Assembly: GCF_007748095.1 (NCBI RefSeq)
Contig: NZ_CP036287.1
Location: 4,836,001-4,900,000 of the forward strand
Direction of reading: 5' to 3'
Origin: Engelhardtia mirabilis
Lineage (GTDB): Bacteria; Planctomycetota; UBA1135; GCA-002686595
DNA length: 64,000 nt
Below are positions 53,197 to 62,130 of the stretch, piece after piece (position 1 is the stretch's first letter; every line of letters begins with the position of its first letter). Both the position numbers and the translations under genes were made by a program. The notes under the pieces were generated by a model. It made no database searches. It worked only from the letters and a program-made list of their open reading frames with translations, and was not told where the DNA came from.

Positions 53197-53538
53197 TCGA
53201 GGCCCTGGCCCGGGAGCCCGTCCGAGCCGGCGGCTGGTCACCGCCCCCGCGCGACCTGGACCCATCGAAAGGGGAAGACTCGGGAGATCTCCCGTGGCCG
53301 CGAGCTCGGTCCAGGTGGCCCTACCGTCCAGCGGGGCCCAGCGACCCGCGCATCGGAAGGTCAAGTGGCACTTCCGGTAACGCTACCCTCCCATTGAAGC
53401 GCGCTTACGCCTCCCATGGGAACCAGACTCCGCCACCGGGCCGTCCCGAACGACCACCGCCCGGCACGCAGAAGCGAACCGGGCGGTAGTTGAGTTCGAC
53501 GCGACGAGGGGATTACGCCGCGTCGTGCCTGTCGAAGA
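53197..53538. other. Intergenic region between convergent genes
   Basis: This 342-bp stretch lies between metG (plus) and the lysine-rich protein gene (minus). A perfect 14-bp palindrome, CGGGAGATCTCCCG, sits at 53281-53294 and may serve as a terminator stem. No gene was recognised. Confidence 0.45.
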
Positions 53539-53874
53539 TCAGCGACGGCGCGTCGCGGCCTTCTTCGTCGCGCGCTTCTTGGTCGCACGCTTCTTGGTCG
53601 CGCGCTTCTTGGTCGCGCGCTTCTTGGTCGCGCGCTTCTTGGTCGCGCGCTTCTTGGTCGCGCGCTTCTTGGTCGCGCGCTTCTTGGTCGCGCGCTTCTT
53701 GGTCGCACGCTTCTTGGTCGCGCGCTTCTTCGTGGCACGCTTCTTGGTGGCGCGCTTCTTGGTAGCCCGCTTCTTCGTCGCACGCTTCTTGGTGGCGCGC
53801 TTCTTGGCGGTCTTCTTCTTGGTCGCGCGCTTGGTGGTGCGTTTCGCGGCCTTCTTGGCACGTTTCTTAGCCAT
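53539..53874 (-). CDS. Lysine-rich histone H1-like DNA-binding protein
   Basis: ATG 53874, with an AGGAG about 10 bp upstream, gives 111 residues made almost wholly of Lys, Arg, Ala and Thr. After MAKKRAKKAAKR it consists of about sixteen KKRAT repeats and ends with AATRRR. Such tails occur in AlgP, Hc1-like and planctomycete histone H1-like proteins, which bind and compact DNA. It has no globular domain, so it is probably disordered until bound to DNA. The gene is a 15-bp tandem array and its length probably varies between strains. Confidence 0.88.
   Translation of the reverse strand: MAKKRAKKAAKRTTKRATKKKTAKKRATKKRATKKRATKKRATKKRATKKRATKKRATKKRATKKRATKKRATKKRATKKRATKKRATKKRATKKRATKKRATKKAATRRR
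53556..53820. repeat. 15-bp coding tandem repeats
   Basis: The core CGCTTCTT recurs sixteen times at 15-bp steps between about 53573 and 53810; the commonest full unit is CGCGCTTCTTGGTCG. Copies in the middle of the array are identical, while the ends show third-position changes. The array encodes the KKRAT repeats of the lysine-rich protein. Confidence 0.92.
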
Positions 53875-54124
53875 CGGAAGTCTCTCCTAGGAGTGGTTGA
53901 ATCGGCGTCTTCGGAACGCCTCTCCACGACACCAAGGGCGGACATCGGCCGGATCACTCCGGGTCTTGCCCTAGTTCTGAGAAACTTTCGCGAACGAGTC
54001 GCGGGTCCGGCACGCCAACGACGTGGCGTGCGGACCCGCTTCGGAACCTCGCGAGCGGTGCAGTCGGCGTCTCGTGAGTCGCCCCGACGAGCGCGGAGCC
54101 GCGGACACCGAACGCTCCGACCGA

Positions 54125-54625
54125 TCAGAACAGGTCGTCCAGCGCCGCCGCGCCGGCGGACGAGAAGTCGTCCGACAGGCTGCTGTCGCGGACCTCCGAC
54201 GCGATCCGCGCAAAGGTCTCACCCAAGCGGACGGTGGCCTCCTGGGAGTAGAAGCGGACCAACCCCAGGTTCGTACGCTCGTCGAACACGACCGCCAGCA
54301 GGGTGCGCTCCCCCACCAGTTGGAGCTGGATGCTGTCCCGCTGCCCCTGGTGGAACATGACCGCGAACTCGGGTTCCCCGAGCAGGCGCGCCATCTCCTT
54401 GGTGGCCGCGAACGACCCGGCGATCAGGGCCGAGATCGACTCGGAGGAGCTCTCCACGGCCTCTCCCCGTCGGGTCACCATGTGACCATCCCGGTCGATC
54501 AACATCGCGCAGCGGGACTTGGAGAGCTCGAGGAAGCCGTCGAGCTCGGTATGCAGCTGCTCCATGTCCGCTTCGTAGAACACGAGGCGGTCTTCTCGCA
54601 GCCGGGCGTCGTCTTGAGTCGTCAC
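54125..54625 (-). CDS. Roadblock/LC7 domain protein (MglB-like), second of the operon
   Basis: GTG 54625, with GGGAG upstream, gives 166 residues. The Roadblock/LC7 fold is recognisable: an N-terminal helix (QLHTELDGFLELSK), RCAMLIDRDGHMVTRRGE, a long central helix (ISALIAGSFAATKEMARLLG) and a strand ERTLLAVVFDERTNLGLV. It resembles MglB, the GTPase-activating partner of MglA. A Ser/Asp-rich tail follows. It is 24 bp downstream of the MglA-like GTPase gene. A GAP role is inferred from family and context. Confidence 0.88.
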   Translation of the reverse strand: MTTQDDARLREDRLVFYEADMEQLHTELDGFLELSKSRCAMLIDRDGHMVTRRGEAVESSSESISALIAGSFAATKEMARLLGEPEFAVMFHQGQRDSIQLQLVGERTLLAVVFDERTNLGLVRFYSQEATVRLGETFARIASEVRDSSLSDDFSSAGAAALDDLF

Positions 54626-54649
54626 GCTTGGGTCTCCCTTGGTTTCGGC

Positions 54650-55732
54650 TCAGAGAGCGCTGAGGACGAAGTGGGCGATGACGGCACCGACCGTAGCGGC
54701 GGCGACGACGAAGGCTGCGGTCTTGGCACCGCTGCCCCCCTGTCCGCGACGAATCTGCGGAGCGGGGGCCGTGGTCCGGGTTCTTTGGGCGGGCCGCGTC
54801 GACGGTGCCGGCGCGGGGTTGCCCTGGGTCTGCATCAGCTTCGAGGGCGATGCCTTGGCGGGCTTCGTCGGGGCCGCCTTGGCGGTGGCCGCGCGACGGG
54901 CCGCGCTGGGTTGGGTCGCGGCCGCCGCGGCCGGCGCCGTGCCGCCACTCTGCGCCTGGGGGGCGACCGCGCCCGTCGGGGCCGGCGCCGGAGCCGGAGT
55001 CGCCGCCGGGTGCAGGTCGAGGTTCGACTTGGTCGGAGCGCCGCCGACCGGCGGTGCCGAGACGGTGCCCGCCCCGGAGGCCTGGGCCTGCGAAGCCGGA
55101 TGAAATCCGGTGGTGTTGGTCGCACCCGGGCGCGACGAGCCTCCGGCGCACTCCGTCTGGATGTGCTTGAGCACCAGCGCCGCCAAGCCCTTGAGCGTCG
55201 GGAAGACCCCTTGGCCGGTCGCCGCCACGCCCTCGAAGGTGGTCGTGCCGAAGGTGTTCAGGGCCTTGTCGAGCTCGTCGACGGGCAGCGCCCCCGGCAG
55301 GTCACGCTTGTTGTACTGGATGACGTGCGGAAGCGTCTTGAGGCTCTTGCCGTACTCGTTCAGGTTCTCCTCGAGGTTCCGAATGGACTCGAGGTTCGCT
55401 TCCATCGCATCGGGGCCCGAGTCGGCGACGAAGATGACTCCGTCGACGCCCTGGAGCACGAGCTTGCGGGTCGAGTTGTAGTAGACCTGTCCGGGGACCG
55501 TGTACATCTGGAAGCACGTCTTCATGCCCGCGATCGTTCCCAGATCGAGGGGCATGTAGTCGAAGAAGAGCGTCCGGTCGCCGTCGGTGCTGATGCTCGT
55601 CAGTTCACCGCGATTGTTGTCGGGGGCGCGCTGGTGCACGACCTCGAGGTTCGTCGTCTTGCCGGACATGCCCGGACCGTAGTAGACGACTTTCGCGTTG
55701 ATCTGCTTCTGAGCGAAGTTGATCTGGACCAT
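54650..55732 (-). CDS. MglA-like small GTPase with long linker and C-terminal membrane anchor
   Basis: ATG 55732 gives 360 residues. The first ~195 form an MglA-type Ras-like GTPase: P-loop GPGMSGKTTNLE, switch I region DGDRTLFFDYMPLDLG, G3 as TVPGQ and G4 as YNKRD. That is about the whole length of normal MglA. Here a Pro/Ala/Thr-rich linker (about 195-335) follows, and the last ~20 residues form a hydrophobic helix (TAAFVVAAATVGAVIAHFVL). The protein should therefore be tail-anchored with the GTPase in the cytoplasm. It lies between two Roadblock genes, with gaps of 4 and 24 bp. Confidence 0.92.
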   Translation of the reverse strand: MVQINFAQKQINAKVVYYGPGMSGKTTNLEVVHQRAPDNNRGELTSISTDGDRTLFFDYMPLDLGTIAGMKTCFQMYTVPGQVYYNSTRKLVLQGVDGVIFVADSGPDAMEANLESIRNLEENLNEYGKSLKTLPHVIQYNKRDLPGALPVDELDKALNTFGTTTFEGVAATGQGVFPTLKGLAALVLKHIQTECAGGSSRPGATNTTGFHPASQAQASGAGTVSAPPVGGAPTKSNLDLHPAATPAPAPAPTGAVAPQAQSGGTAPAAAAATQPSAARRAATAKAAPTKPAKASPSKLMQTQGNPAPAPSTRPAQRTRTTAPAPQIRRGQGGSGAKTAAFVVAAATVGAVIAHFVLSAL

Positions 55733-55736
55733 GGTT

Positions 55737-56252
55737 TCAGCTTCCCGCGCTGGTTCGAGGATCTTGAGATCCGGCCGGTCCCTGGGCCGGGGTGTTCACT
55801 TGAAGTCCCGAGCGCTCGGAAGGGAGCGCCGCGGGAGGGTCTGTCCGTTCCTCCACCACTTGGGTGGAGGGGCCACGCAACGCGCGGCCGATGCGACGTG
55901 CTGCGCCGTCCATGTGGAGCCGCAGCTCCTCCTGGTTGACGCTCGCGTCCGTGATCGCCATCAGCACCGAGCCCGGGCTCTGGACGAGCACCAGGCAGCC
56001 GCGGGCCGCGGTCAGGACGACGCGCTCGGGGTTGGGCCAGGTCAGCGCCGCCACCGTGCGGGTCAGCTCGCTGAGCCACTGGGTCGCCACCGCTGCCGCG
56101 GCCTCGACATCGATGGCGAGCACCTGGGATCCGTCGTTCGAGCCGCCCTTGCGCTCCATGCCGGGCACCGCGACGGGGACACCGTCACGGGTGACCAAGC
56201 CGACCAGGCGCACGCCGGGGATCTGCGCGATGGGTTCGAGGATCTCGATCAT
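55737..56252 (-). CDS. Roadblock/LC7 domain protein, first of the operon
   Basis: ATG 56252 overlaps the stop of the upstream TPR-like gene by 4 bp and gives 171 residues. The pattern IAQIPGVRLVGLVTRDGVPVAV, AAAVATQWLSELTR and RGCLVLVQSPGSVLMAI fits a Roadblock/LC7 domain over residues 5-130. A Pro/Ser-rich tail of about 40 residues follows. Its sequence differs clearly from the second Roadblock protein, so the two are not recent duplicates and may have different jobs, such as GAP and effector or GEF-like partner. Confidence 0.85.
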   Translation of the reverse strand: MIEILEPIAQIPGVRLVGLVTRDGVPVAVPGMERKGGSNDGSQVLAIDVEAAAAVATQWLSELTRTVAALTWPNPERVVLTAARGCLVLVQSPGSVLMAITDASVNQEELRLHMDGAARRIGRALRGPSTQVVEERTDPPAALPSERSGLQVNTPAQGPAGSQDPRTSAGS

Positions 56253-57340
56253 CTCTCCACCCCATCGACAGTCGGACGCCAGCCGACCAAGTCAACCAGC
56301 GCCCTTTCCTGACTAGTGGTCAACTTTCCGCTCGACCACATGGCGGCCGAGTCGGCCTCGCTGCACGCGGCCGAGAGGGTTCCGAAGTCGCCCTCGAGGC
56401 GCAGGTCGGTGATGCGCCCCAGCCCGAGCCGGCGGGCGACGGTGCGACCGGACTGCACGACTTCGCGCACCTGGCGCGCGGTGCGCTCGGCGGTGGCGCC
56501 CTTGGGCCCCTGGACCAGGGCGGTCGAGCCGCGCAGGTAGAGGGCCGCGCGGATCTCCTGATCGCGCGTCAGCTCGCGCAGCACCGGGCGCACGTCGTGG
56601 GCCAGGCCGTCGCGCTCGCTCTCTTGTTCGTGGGTCGGATCGTCGACCAGCCGTCCGGTCTTCTCGACCTCGCGCAATGCCTGGTTCACGTCCGGAGCAT
56701 CCGCGCAGAGGGTGTCGAGGGTGCGGAAGCGCGCCTCGAGGGCCGGCGAACCGGGCTCGAGCTCGAGCAGGCGCGCCGCCGCCCTGCGCGCCTCGCGCCA
56801 GGCACCGATGGCCGTGGTTATCTGCAGCCGCAGCCGCCACGAGCGCTTGTCGGAGCCCCGGAGCTCGTCGAACTGATCCAGCGCCTCGAAGGCGAGCTGG
56901 CCCACGTCGCGACCGCGGTCGGCGATGAAGCGCTCGACGCGGGCCCGTGCCACCGCCAATCGAGCCTCCGGCCCGTCGAGCTTGGCGCACCAGTCCGTGG
57001 CCGTCTGCTCGGCGCGGGAGACGTCGCCGGACTCGAGCAAGAGGTCGACCAGCTCGCGGAAGACGGCGTCGCGCGGCCCCTCGACCAGCTCGCTGCGCAG
57101 TTCCCCCAGGCGCGACTCGCGGTCCTGCTTGTCGATCCGCTCGGCGATGCGACGCAGCTCCCCGTGGGTGGGGAACTGCCCCAAGCCCTCGGTCGCCACG
57201 CGTCGAGCCTCACGCAGGTCGCCCGCCATGGCGCACTCCTGCGCCAGGGCGACGTAGTTGGACGGCGTGACCTGTTTGGAGAGCCGCGCTCGGGCGTCTC
57301 TCACGCGCGATCGGCTGAGGATTCGGCGCATCATGCTCAT
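56249..57340 (-). CDS. Helical-repeat (TPR-like) protein with possible C-terminal Roadblock-like region
   Basis: ATG 57340, with AGGAG 6 bp upstream, overlaps the preceding stop (ATGA) and gives 363 residues. Residues ~25-240 contain TPR-like helix pairs (NYVALAQECAMAGDLREARRV; AWREARRAAARLLELEPGSPA). The last ~110 residues (VRPVLRELTRDQEIRAALYL, STALVQGPKG) could be a Roadblock-like or related alpha/beta domain; this is tentative. No enzyme motif is seen. It may scaffold the GTPase module encoded downstream. Confidence 0.78.
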   Translation of the reverse strand: MSMMRRILSRSRVRDARARLSKQVTPSNYVALAQECAMAGDLREARRVATEGLGQFPTHGELRRIAERIDKQDRESRLGELRSELVEGPRDAVFRELVDLLLESGDVSRAEQTATDWCAKLDGPEARLAVARARVERFIADRGRDVGQLAFEALDQFDELRGSDKRSWRLRLQITTAIGAWREARRAAARLLELEPGSPALEARFRTLDTLCADAPDVNQALREVEKTGRLVDDPTHEQESERDGLAHDVRPVLRELTRDQEIRAALYLRGSTALVQGPKGATAERTARQVREVVQSGRTVARRLGLGRITDLRLEGDFGTLSAACSEADSAAMWSSGKLTTSQERALVDLVGWRPTVDGVER

Positions 57341-58386
57341 CGGGGCTCCTCGATCAGTTCTCGTACCGCGGCCACGTCCTCGCGGACGCGCGCCGCCTGG
57401 CCCCAGTCGTCTCCAGCGAGATCCAGGGCCTGTTCGAAGGTCGCGATCGCCTCGTGGTAGCGGCCGCGCTCGACCAGGCGGCGAGCCTCCAGGCGCGCGG
57501 TCTCGGCGGCTTCGGTGCGACGCGTCTTGTCGGTCGCGATCGCCGCGGCGCGGTCGGCCTCGCGGCGCTGCAAGTCGTCGATGGCGCGGTCGACCTGGGC
57601 GATCTGCCGGTCCACGGCGAGCATCCCGTGCCAGACCGGGTTGATCCGCGCGAACTCGTTCAGCTCTCCCAGGCGCCGATCGAGCTCCGTACGCGAGTTG
57701 TCCGCGGGCGGCGTCAGGGCCTTGAACTGGCGGTCCAGTTCGACCTCGCGCCAGACCAGCACGGCGCCGAGCAGCACGAACAGCACCACCGCTCCCACTC
57801 CGCGCCGCTTCCGCTTGCGCGCTTGAGCCTGCTCGGCGTCGTCGTAGCGCAGGTCGCGGATGAGTCGCGCAATGTCCTTGCGGCCAGGATCGGCCAAGAG
57901 GACCTCCTGCAGGAAGGGCACGGCATCCATCGGCCGCCCGCCGTCGATCTCGACCTGGGCCTTGGCCAGGTAGCGACGCGCCAGCTCGTCCACGTCGCCC
58001 AGGCGCCGCAAGAGGCCCGAGAGGTCGCGGTCGATCCCGCGCTCCTCGGGGAAGGCGTCCGCGAGCGCCTCGAGCAGCGCTCGGCCGCGGTCCGAGTCTC
58101 CACCCTGCTCGAACAGCAGCGCCGCGCGACGCCCGAAGGCCGGCACGTCCACGGACTGCCGGCGCGCGAGCTTGGGCCAGCTCAATCCGAGCAGCACCAA
58201 GGCCTCCAGCAGCCGGGGATCGTCCCCCGCTTCCTTGACCGCGGCCTGGACCAACTCCAGCGCGCGCGCGGCGGCGGAGCGGGTCAGCTCGCCGCATCGA
58301 TCGAGGCGCCGGTCGAGCACCTCGTCGAGGAACTCGCCGTCACCAGGCTCGACGGCCACGGCTCGGAGGACTGCGTTGAGGCTCAC
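57337..58386 (-). CDS. Single-pass membrane protein with TPR-like repeats
   Basis: GTG 58386 (MSLNAVLRAVAVEPG) is taken as the start, giving 349 residues; the open frame extends to 58518 through Arg/Pro-rich sequence with no support. Residues ~1-190 carry TPR-like helices (LLEALVLLGLSWPKLARRQS; AKAQVEIDGGRPMDAVPFLQEVLLADP). One membrane helix (GAVVLFVLLGAVLVW) follows a basic stretch (ARKRKRRG), then a coiled-coil-like C-terminal part with a last TPR motif (RYHEAIATFEQALDLAGDD). It heads the GTPase operon and overlaps the next gene by 4 bp. Confidence 0.8.
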   Translation of the reverse strand: MSLNAVLRAVAVEPGDGEFLDEVLDRRLDRCGELTRSAAARALELVQAAVKEAGDDPRLLEALVLLGLSWPKLARRQSVDVPAFGRRAALLFEQGGDSDRGRALLEALADAFPEERGIDRDLSGLLRRLGDVDELARRYLAKAQVEIDGGRPMDAVPFLQEVLLADPGRKDIARLIRDLRYDDAEQAQARKRKRRGVGAVVLFVLLGAVLVWREVELDRQFKALTPPADNSRTELDRRLGELNEFARINPVWHGMLAVDRQIAQVDRAIDDLQRREADRAAAIATDKTRRTEAAETARLEARRLVERGRYHEAIATFEQALDLAGDDWGQAARVREDVAAVRELIEEPR

Positions 58387-58528
58387 GGGATGTGTAGGAC
58401 GCGGATCGGGACGGGCAGTGGCGTGCGGAACGAACCGCGGTCGATCCAACCGGCCCGACCGCAACCTTCGTCGCCCCGCGACGCCGGTCTGAAACCCAAA
58501 TCGATTCCCCGGCCCCACCCGAACGCGG

Positions 58529-58564
58529 ACCGGCCGGGGGGCCCTTGCGAGCCCCCCGGCCGGT
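58529..58564 (-). terminator. Strong hairpin downstream of the Ig-like repeat lipoprotein gene
   Basis: A perfect 14-bp stem (58529-58542 with 58551-58564; arms start ACCGGCCGGG and end CCGGCCGGT) with loop CCTTGCGA lies 26 bp past the stop of the minus-strand lipoprotein gene. It isolates that gene from the GTPase operon. Confidence 0.7.
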
Positions 58565-58590
58565 TCTGTTGCGGCGCGACCGAGCCGAGC

Positions 58591-61500
58591 TCAGTGCACC
58601 GGGGTCGCCGTCAGGACGCCCGAGGCGTTCCCGAACACGTCGAACACCGAGCTGTGCTGAACGGTCTCGGCGGCTCCCAGGGGAGCTGAGAGGGTCAGGC
58701 GGAAGGTGTCGTTCGAGACCTGCTCGACCGCACTGACGGTCTGCCCGCCGCCGATCGTCCAGCTGCCGAGCGATTGGACCTCCGCGGGCGCGACGTCCTC
58801 GTCGAAGCGCACCAGCACCTGGGCCCCGGTGGCGTCGCTGCGGAAGTCGACGAAGGCCGCATCGAAGTCGGGGGCCGTCACGTCGCCGCCGAACACGGCG
58901 TTGAGCACAGCCGGGAAGGCCATGGCGTTGCCGGCGACATCCTCGATGGCGTCGACGGTGACTTGCACGGCGGTACCCGTGGCGAAGTCGAAGCTGTCCG
59001 GGAAGGCGATCGTGACCTCGTTGCCCACCGACGAGTAGCGCATCGAGGCACCCGTCAGCACGAGGGTGTTGCTGTCGACCGTGATCGCGTAGTTGCCCGA
59101 CGAGGTCGCCTGGCTGGCGTTGACCGGCTCGTTGAAGGTCAGGCGCAGGTAGTCGCCCCCCACACCGGGCACGGCCACGGCTTCGACGGTTCCGACCAGC
59201 GGTCCCACCGAATCGGCCGCCACCACGGCCTCGCTGACAACGCCGGCGTTGCCGGCCAAGTCGTCGATCGTCACGTCGACGGTATCGCTGACCACCACGC
59301 CACCGGCGAAGCTGAGGTGCACCGAGCGCGGTCCGACGACCGTCGCGGTGGTGGCATCCGTGCCGCTGATCTCGAAGTTGGTCACGTCCACCGCGCCGGT
59401 CAGGTCCACGGCCTCGTCGAACTCGACGATCACCGAGTTGGCACTGTCGGCCGGATCGAGCCGCGTGCGGCCCACCGCCAGACCCGGCGCGACGGCATCC
59501 CCGGCCGCGACGATGACCGCCGCGTCCGGTCCACTCATGACCACGCCCTGGGCCGTCTCCAGCCCGTCGATGCTCAGCGTGTAGCCGTCGCCGGTCTGCA
59601 GGTCGATTCCGGCCGGCAGGTGCAGGGTCACGGTGGTCGCCCCATCGAACTCGAGCTCGGTGCCGGTGAGGTCCACCGCGCCGCCGCCATCGGTCAAGGA
59701 GTAGAACGACAGGTCCGTCAGGTTCCAGCCGCTCGGCCGACGGTCGAATCCGACCGTCAGGGTGTCGTTGGCCTCGCCGCTGAGCGAGGTCACGGCGCTG
59801 GCGCCGCCCAAGCCCAGCTCGCTGCTGTCCTGGGCCGAGATCCCGCGGTTCTCGACCGCGAAGAAGGGGTTACCGGCCGTGTCCAAGACGCCGCGCAGGT
59901 TGATCTCGTAGACCCCCGGCGTGACCACTTGGCTGAAGGTGAACTCGATCTCACGCGGCGTCATGGCGTCCCAGGCGACCGCAGCCGGTACCCCGAGCAG
60001 GGCGTCGGCACCGTCTTCGAGCTCGGCCGTGACGAAGCTGTCGGGCTCCATCACCGGCTCGTCGAAGACCACCACGACCCGGTTGTCCTGGGGCGAGTTG
60101 CGCACGTAGACCGAATCGATCGACGGCTGACGGCGCTCGACGTCCACGGTGCCGTCGAGGGTACCGGGGGTGATCGTGTTGCCCCCCAGGTCGCGCACGT
60201 CGGCCACCGCCACGGAGAAGTCGTCGTCGACGAAGAAGTCGATCCCGTCGCCGCCGTCGAAGGTCAGGGTCGCACGACGTTGGGTCACGCTGTAGCTGAT
60301 TGTCGCCGCGCTGGTGTCCAGGGCGGTGCCGACGGGCGATTCGATCGTCCAGTGGCTCGGATCCTCGACGTCGGCCGGGACCATGTCGTCGTCGAAGAGC
60401 ACGACGACCGTGTCGTTGTCGAGCCCCGCGTTGCCGACGGCATCGGCTCCGACGGCGAGGGGCTCGACCGTATCGGTCGAGGTCACTGCGAGGGTCGTGA
60501 TCGCATCCATCGCGTTGCCGGCCACGTCCAGGACTCCGGCCACGTCGAAGGTGTTCTCGTCGGGAATCGCGGGTCCGTCGAGGGTCAGTCGGACCACGCT
60601 GGCGTCGACCTGGCGCACGGCGGCGGTCACGGTCAGTCCGCCCGAGGCGGTCCAGTTGGCGGTGTTCTCGGCCGTGGTCTCGTCCACATCCTCGTCGAAG
60701 GTCACGTCGACTGTCTTGCCGGTCGGGTCGAGCACACGGTTCTGGACCACCGTCAGCACCTCCGGCAGCAGCACGTCGCCGTCGACGAAGCCGCTGAAGG
60801 GCACGGCGAAGGCCTCGCCGTCCACGTCGATCGGTCCGGACGGGGTCAGGTCGAAGCTGAGCCCGTTGGTGGCGTCGTCGACCAGGGTGATGGTCAACGT
60901 CTTGGTCAGCAGGTCGTAGTCGAGGGTCTGCAACGAGAGGTCGACACTGCCGCCGTCGACGTCGAGGGACCAGTTTGACGGGTCCTCGGCGCTTTCGGGC
61001 TCGAGGGCCTGGACCGTGGTCGCGATGACCTGGTCGCCGCCCACACCGCTGACGGTGCGCAGCTCCGGATCCACCGAGTAGGCGTTGGCAACGAGGCTGC
61101 CGGCCGAGATGGCCTGCACGCCCGTGGGGAACTCGTTGCCGTGGGCGTCCACGAGGCCGTACAGACCGACCGAGTTCAGACCGGGGATGACGGGGACCGG
61201 GAAGGTCGCGCGGATCACCGACGGGCTGGGCTGGGAGATCGCCGTGGCGAACAGGAACAGTCCGGTGGAGAAGTTCGTGGCCTGGGTCGAGAAGGCCGGA
61301 TCCATGGCCTCCGAGAAGGTGAACTCGATCACCCGGCCGAACTCGTCCTGACCCAGGGCCTGGTTGGCCGAGACCAGCGTGGGCGGCACCACGTCGCCGG
61401 TCGCGAAGCCGAGCACCGGGGTGTTCCCGACCGGCGTGTCGGCCACGGAGGTGACCCCGGTGACGCGCAGCGAGAACAGGGTGTGCACGTTGACGGTGCC

Positions 61501-62067
61501 GTCCGTGAGGATCGTCAGCTGCTGGTCGGTGGCGTTCCAACCCAGGGCCGAAGCGTTCATCGGGAAGGCACTCCCGTCGACCAACAGGGACCAGTTGGCG
61601 CCCACGGCCACCAGCTCGGGGGCCACGCGGGGGCCCGAGAACTGGATCACCAGCCCGTCGTTGCCCAAGCCCACGCCTTGAACGGCGCTGGTGATCGTGT
61701 AGGTCGGCGACGAGGCGTCGGTCGTGGTAACCGCGCGCAGATCGTCGTCGATGCCGCTGACCCCCACGATTCGCACTTGGTCGCTGGGCGTCACTCGCTC
61801 GTCCCATTCGACGGTGATCGAGCTACCGCTCACCACCGCCGAAGTCGGCACGGCTGTGCCGTCCGACTGGAAATTGCCGGGTGTGAGCTGCGGAGCGTCC
61901 CCTCCGAAGGCGAACACCGTGGTCATGCCGTCGGGATCGACGGTCAGGTCCTGGGTGATGCTCTCGACGGAGAGATTCGTTACCGATCCACCACCTACTC
62001 CGCACGAGGCGAGAGCAAGGGCAGCGGCGAACAGGGACGGGACAAGGAGGTAGTTCCCCTTGAACAT
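58591..62067 (-). CDS. Large lipoprotein with tandem Ig-like (SbsA-type) repeats
   Basis: ATG 62067 gives 1158 residues. The signal ends in a lipobox (LALASC, cysteine near residue 22). The rest is about eleven repeats of roughly 90-100 residues, each with phrases such as VVVFDEPV, VTFDEDVDE, LTFNEPVNAS or VEFDEAVDL. This is the pattern of bacterial SbsA-type Ig-like domains, in which an acidic residue precedes a conserved Val. The composition is strongly acidic with few Lys. It is exported and lipid-anchored, probably a surface structural or adhesive protein. The array shares a direction with the propeller gene upstream. Confidence 0.85.
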   Translation of the reverse strand: MFKGNYLLVPSLFAAALALASCGVGGGSVTNLSVESITQDLTVDPDGMTTVFAFGGDAPQLTPGNFQSDGTAVPTSAVVSGSSITVEWDERVTPSDQVRIVGVSGIDDDLRAVTTTDASSPTYTITSAVQGVGLGNDGLVIQFSGPRVAPELVAVGANWSLLVDGSAFPMNASALGWNATDQQLTILTDGTVNVHTLFSLRVTGVTSVADTPVGNTPVLGFATGDVVPPTLVSANQALGQDEFGRVIEFTFSEAMDPAFSTQATNFSTGLFLFATAISQPSPSVIRATFPVPVIPGLNSVGLYGLVDAHGNEFPTGVQAISAGSLVANAYSVDPELRTVSGVGGDQVIATTVQALEPESAEDPSNWSLDVDGGSVDLSLQTLDYDLLTKTLTITLVDDATNGLSFDLTPSGPIDVDGEAFAVPFSGFVDGDVLLPEVLTVVQNRVLDPTGKTVDVTFDEDVDETTAENTANWTASGGLTVTAAVRQVDASVVRLTLDGPAIPDENTFDVAGVLDVAGNAMDAITTLAVTSTDTVEPLAVGADAVGNAGLDNDTVVVLFDDDMVPADVEDPSHWTIESPVGTALDTSAATISYSVTQRRATLTFDGGDGIDFFVDDDFSVAVADVRDLGGNTITPGTLDGTVDVERRQPSIDSVYVRNSPQDNRVVVVFDEPVMEPDSFVTAELEDGADALLGVPAAVAWDAMTPREIEFTFSQVVTPGVYEINLRGVLDTAGNPFFAVENRGISAQDSSELGLGGASAVTSLSGEANDTLTVGFDRRPSGWNLTDLSFYSLTDGGGAVDLTGTELEFDGATTVTLHLPAGIDLQTGDGYTLSIDGLETAQGVVMSGPDAAVIVAAGDAVAPGLAVGRTRLDPADSANSVIVEFDEAVDLTGAVDVTNFEISGTDATTATVVGPRSVHLSFAGGVVVSDTVDVTIDDLAGNAGVVSEAVVAADSVGPLVGTVEAVAVPGVGGDYLRLTFNEPVNASQATSSGNYAITVDSNTLVLTGASMRYSSVGNEVTIAFPDSFDFATGTAVQVTVDAIEDVAGNAMAFPAVLNAVFGGDVTAPDFDAAFVDFRSDATGAQVLVRFDEDVAPAEVQSLGSWTIGGGQTVSAVEQVSNDTFRLTLSAPLGAAETVQHSSVFDVFGNASGVLTATPVH

Positions 62068-62130
62068 GCGCGCGTCCTCGGGTCTGGAAGCGGCTCCCAC
62101 CTAGGGCGGGGTGCTGGGACTTGTGGGGGA

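Noticed and set aside
53525..53890. A plus-strand frame of repeated VARFL units opposite the lysine-rich gene
   Set aside because: A 15-bp array with no stops is open in several frames. The minus frame has a start, an AGGAG and a known kind of protein; the plus frame has neither.
58774..60978. A 734-codon open frame on the plus strand across the Ig-repeat lipoprotein gene
   Set aside because: It is rich in His/Arg/Gly/Val as expected from the antisense of an acidic GC-rich gene. The minus frame has a lipobox and clear repeats.
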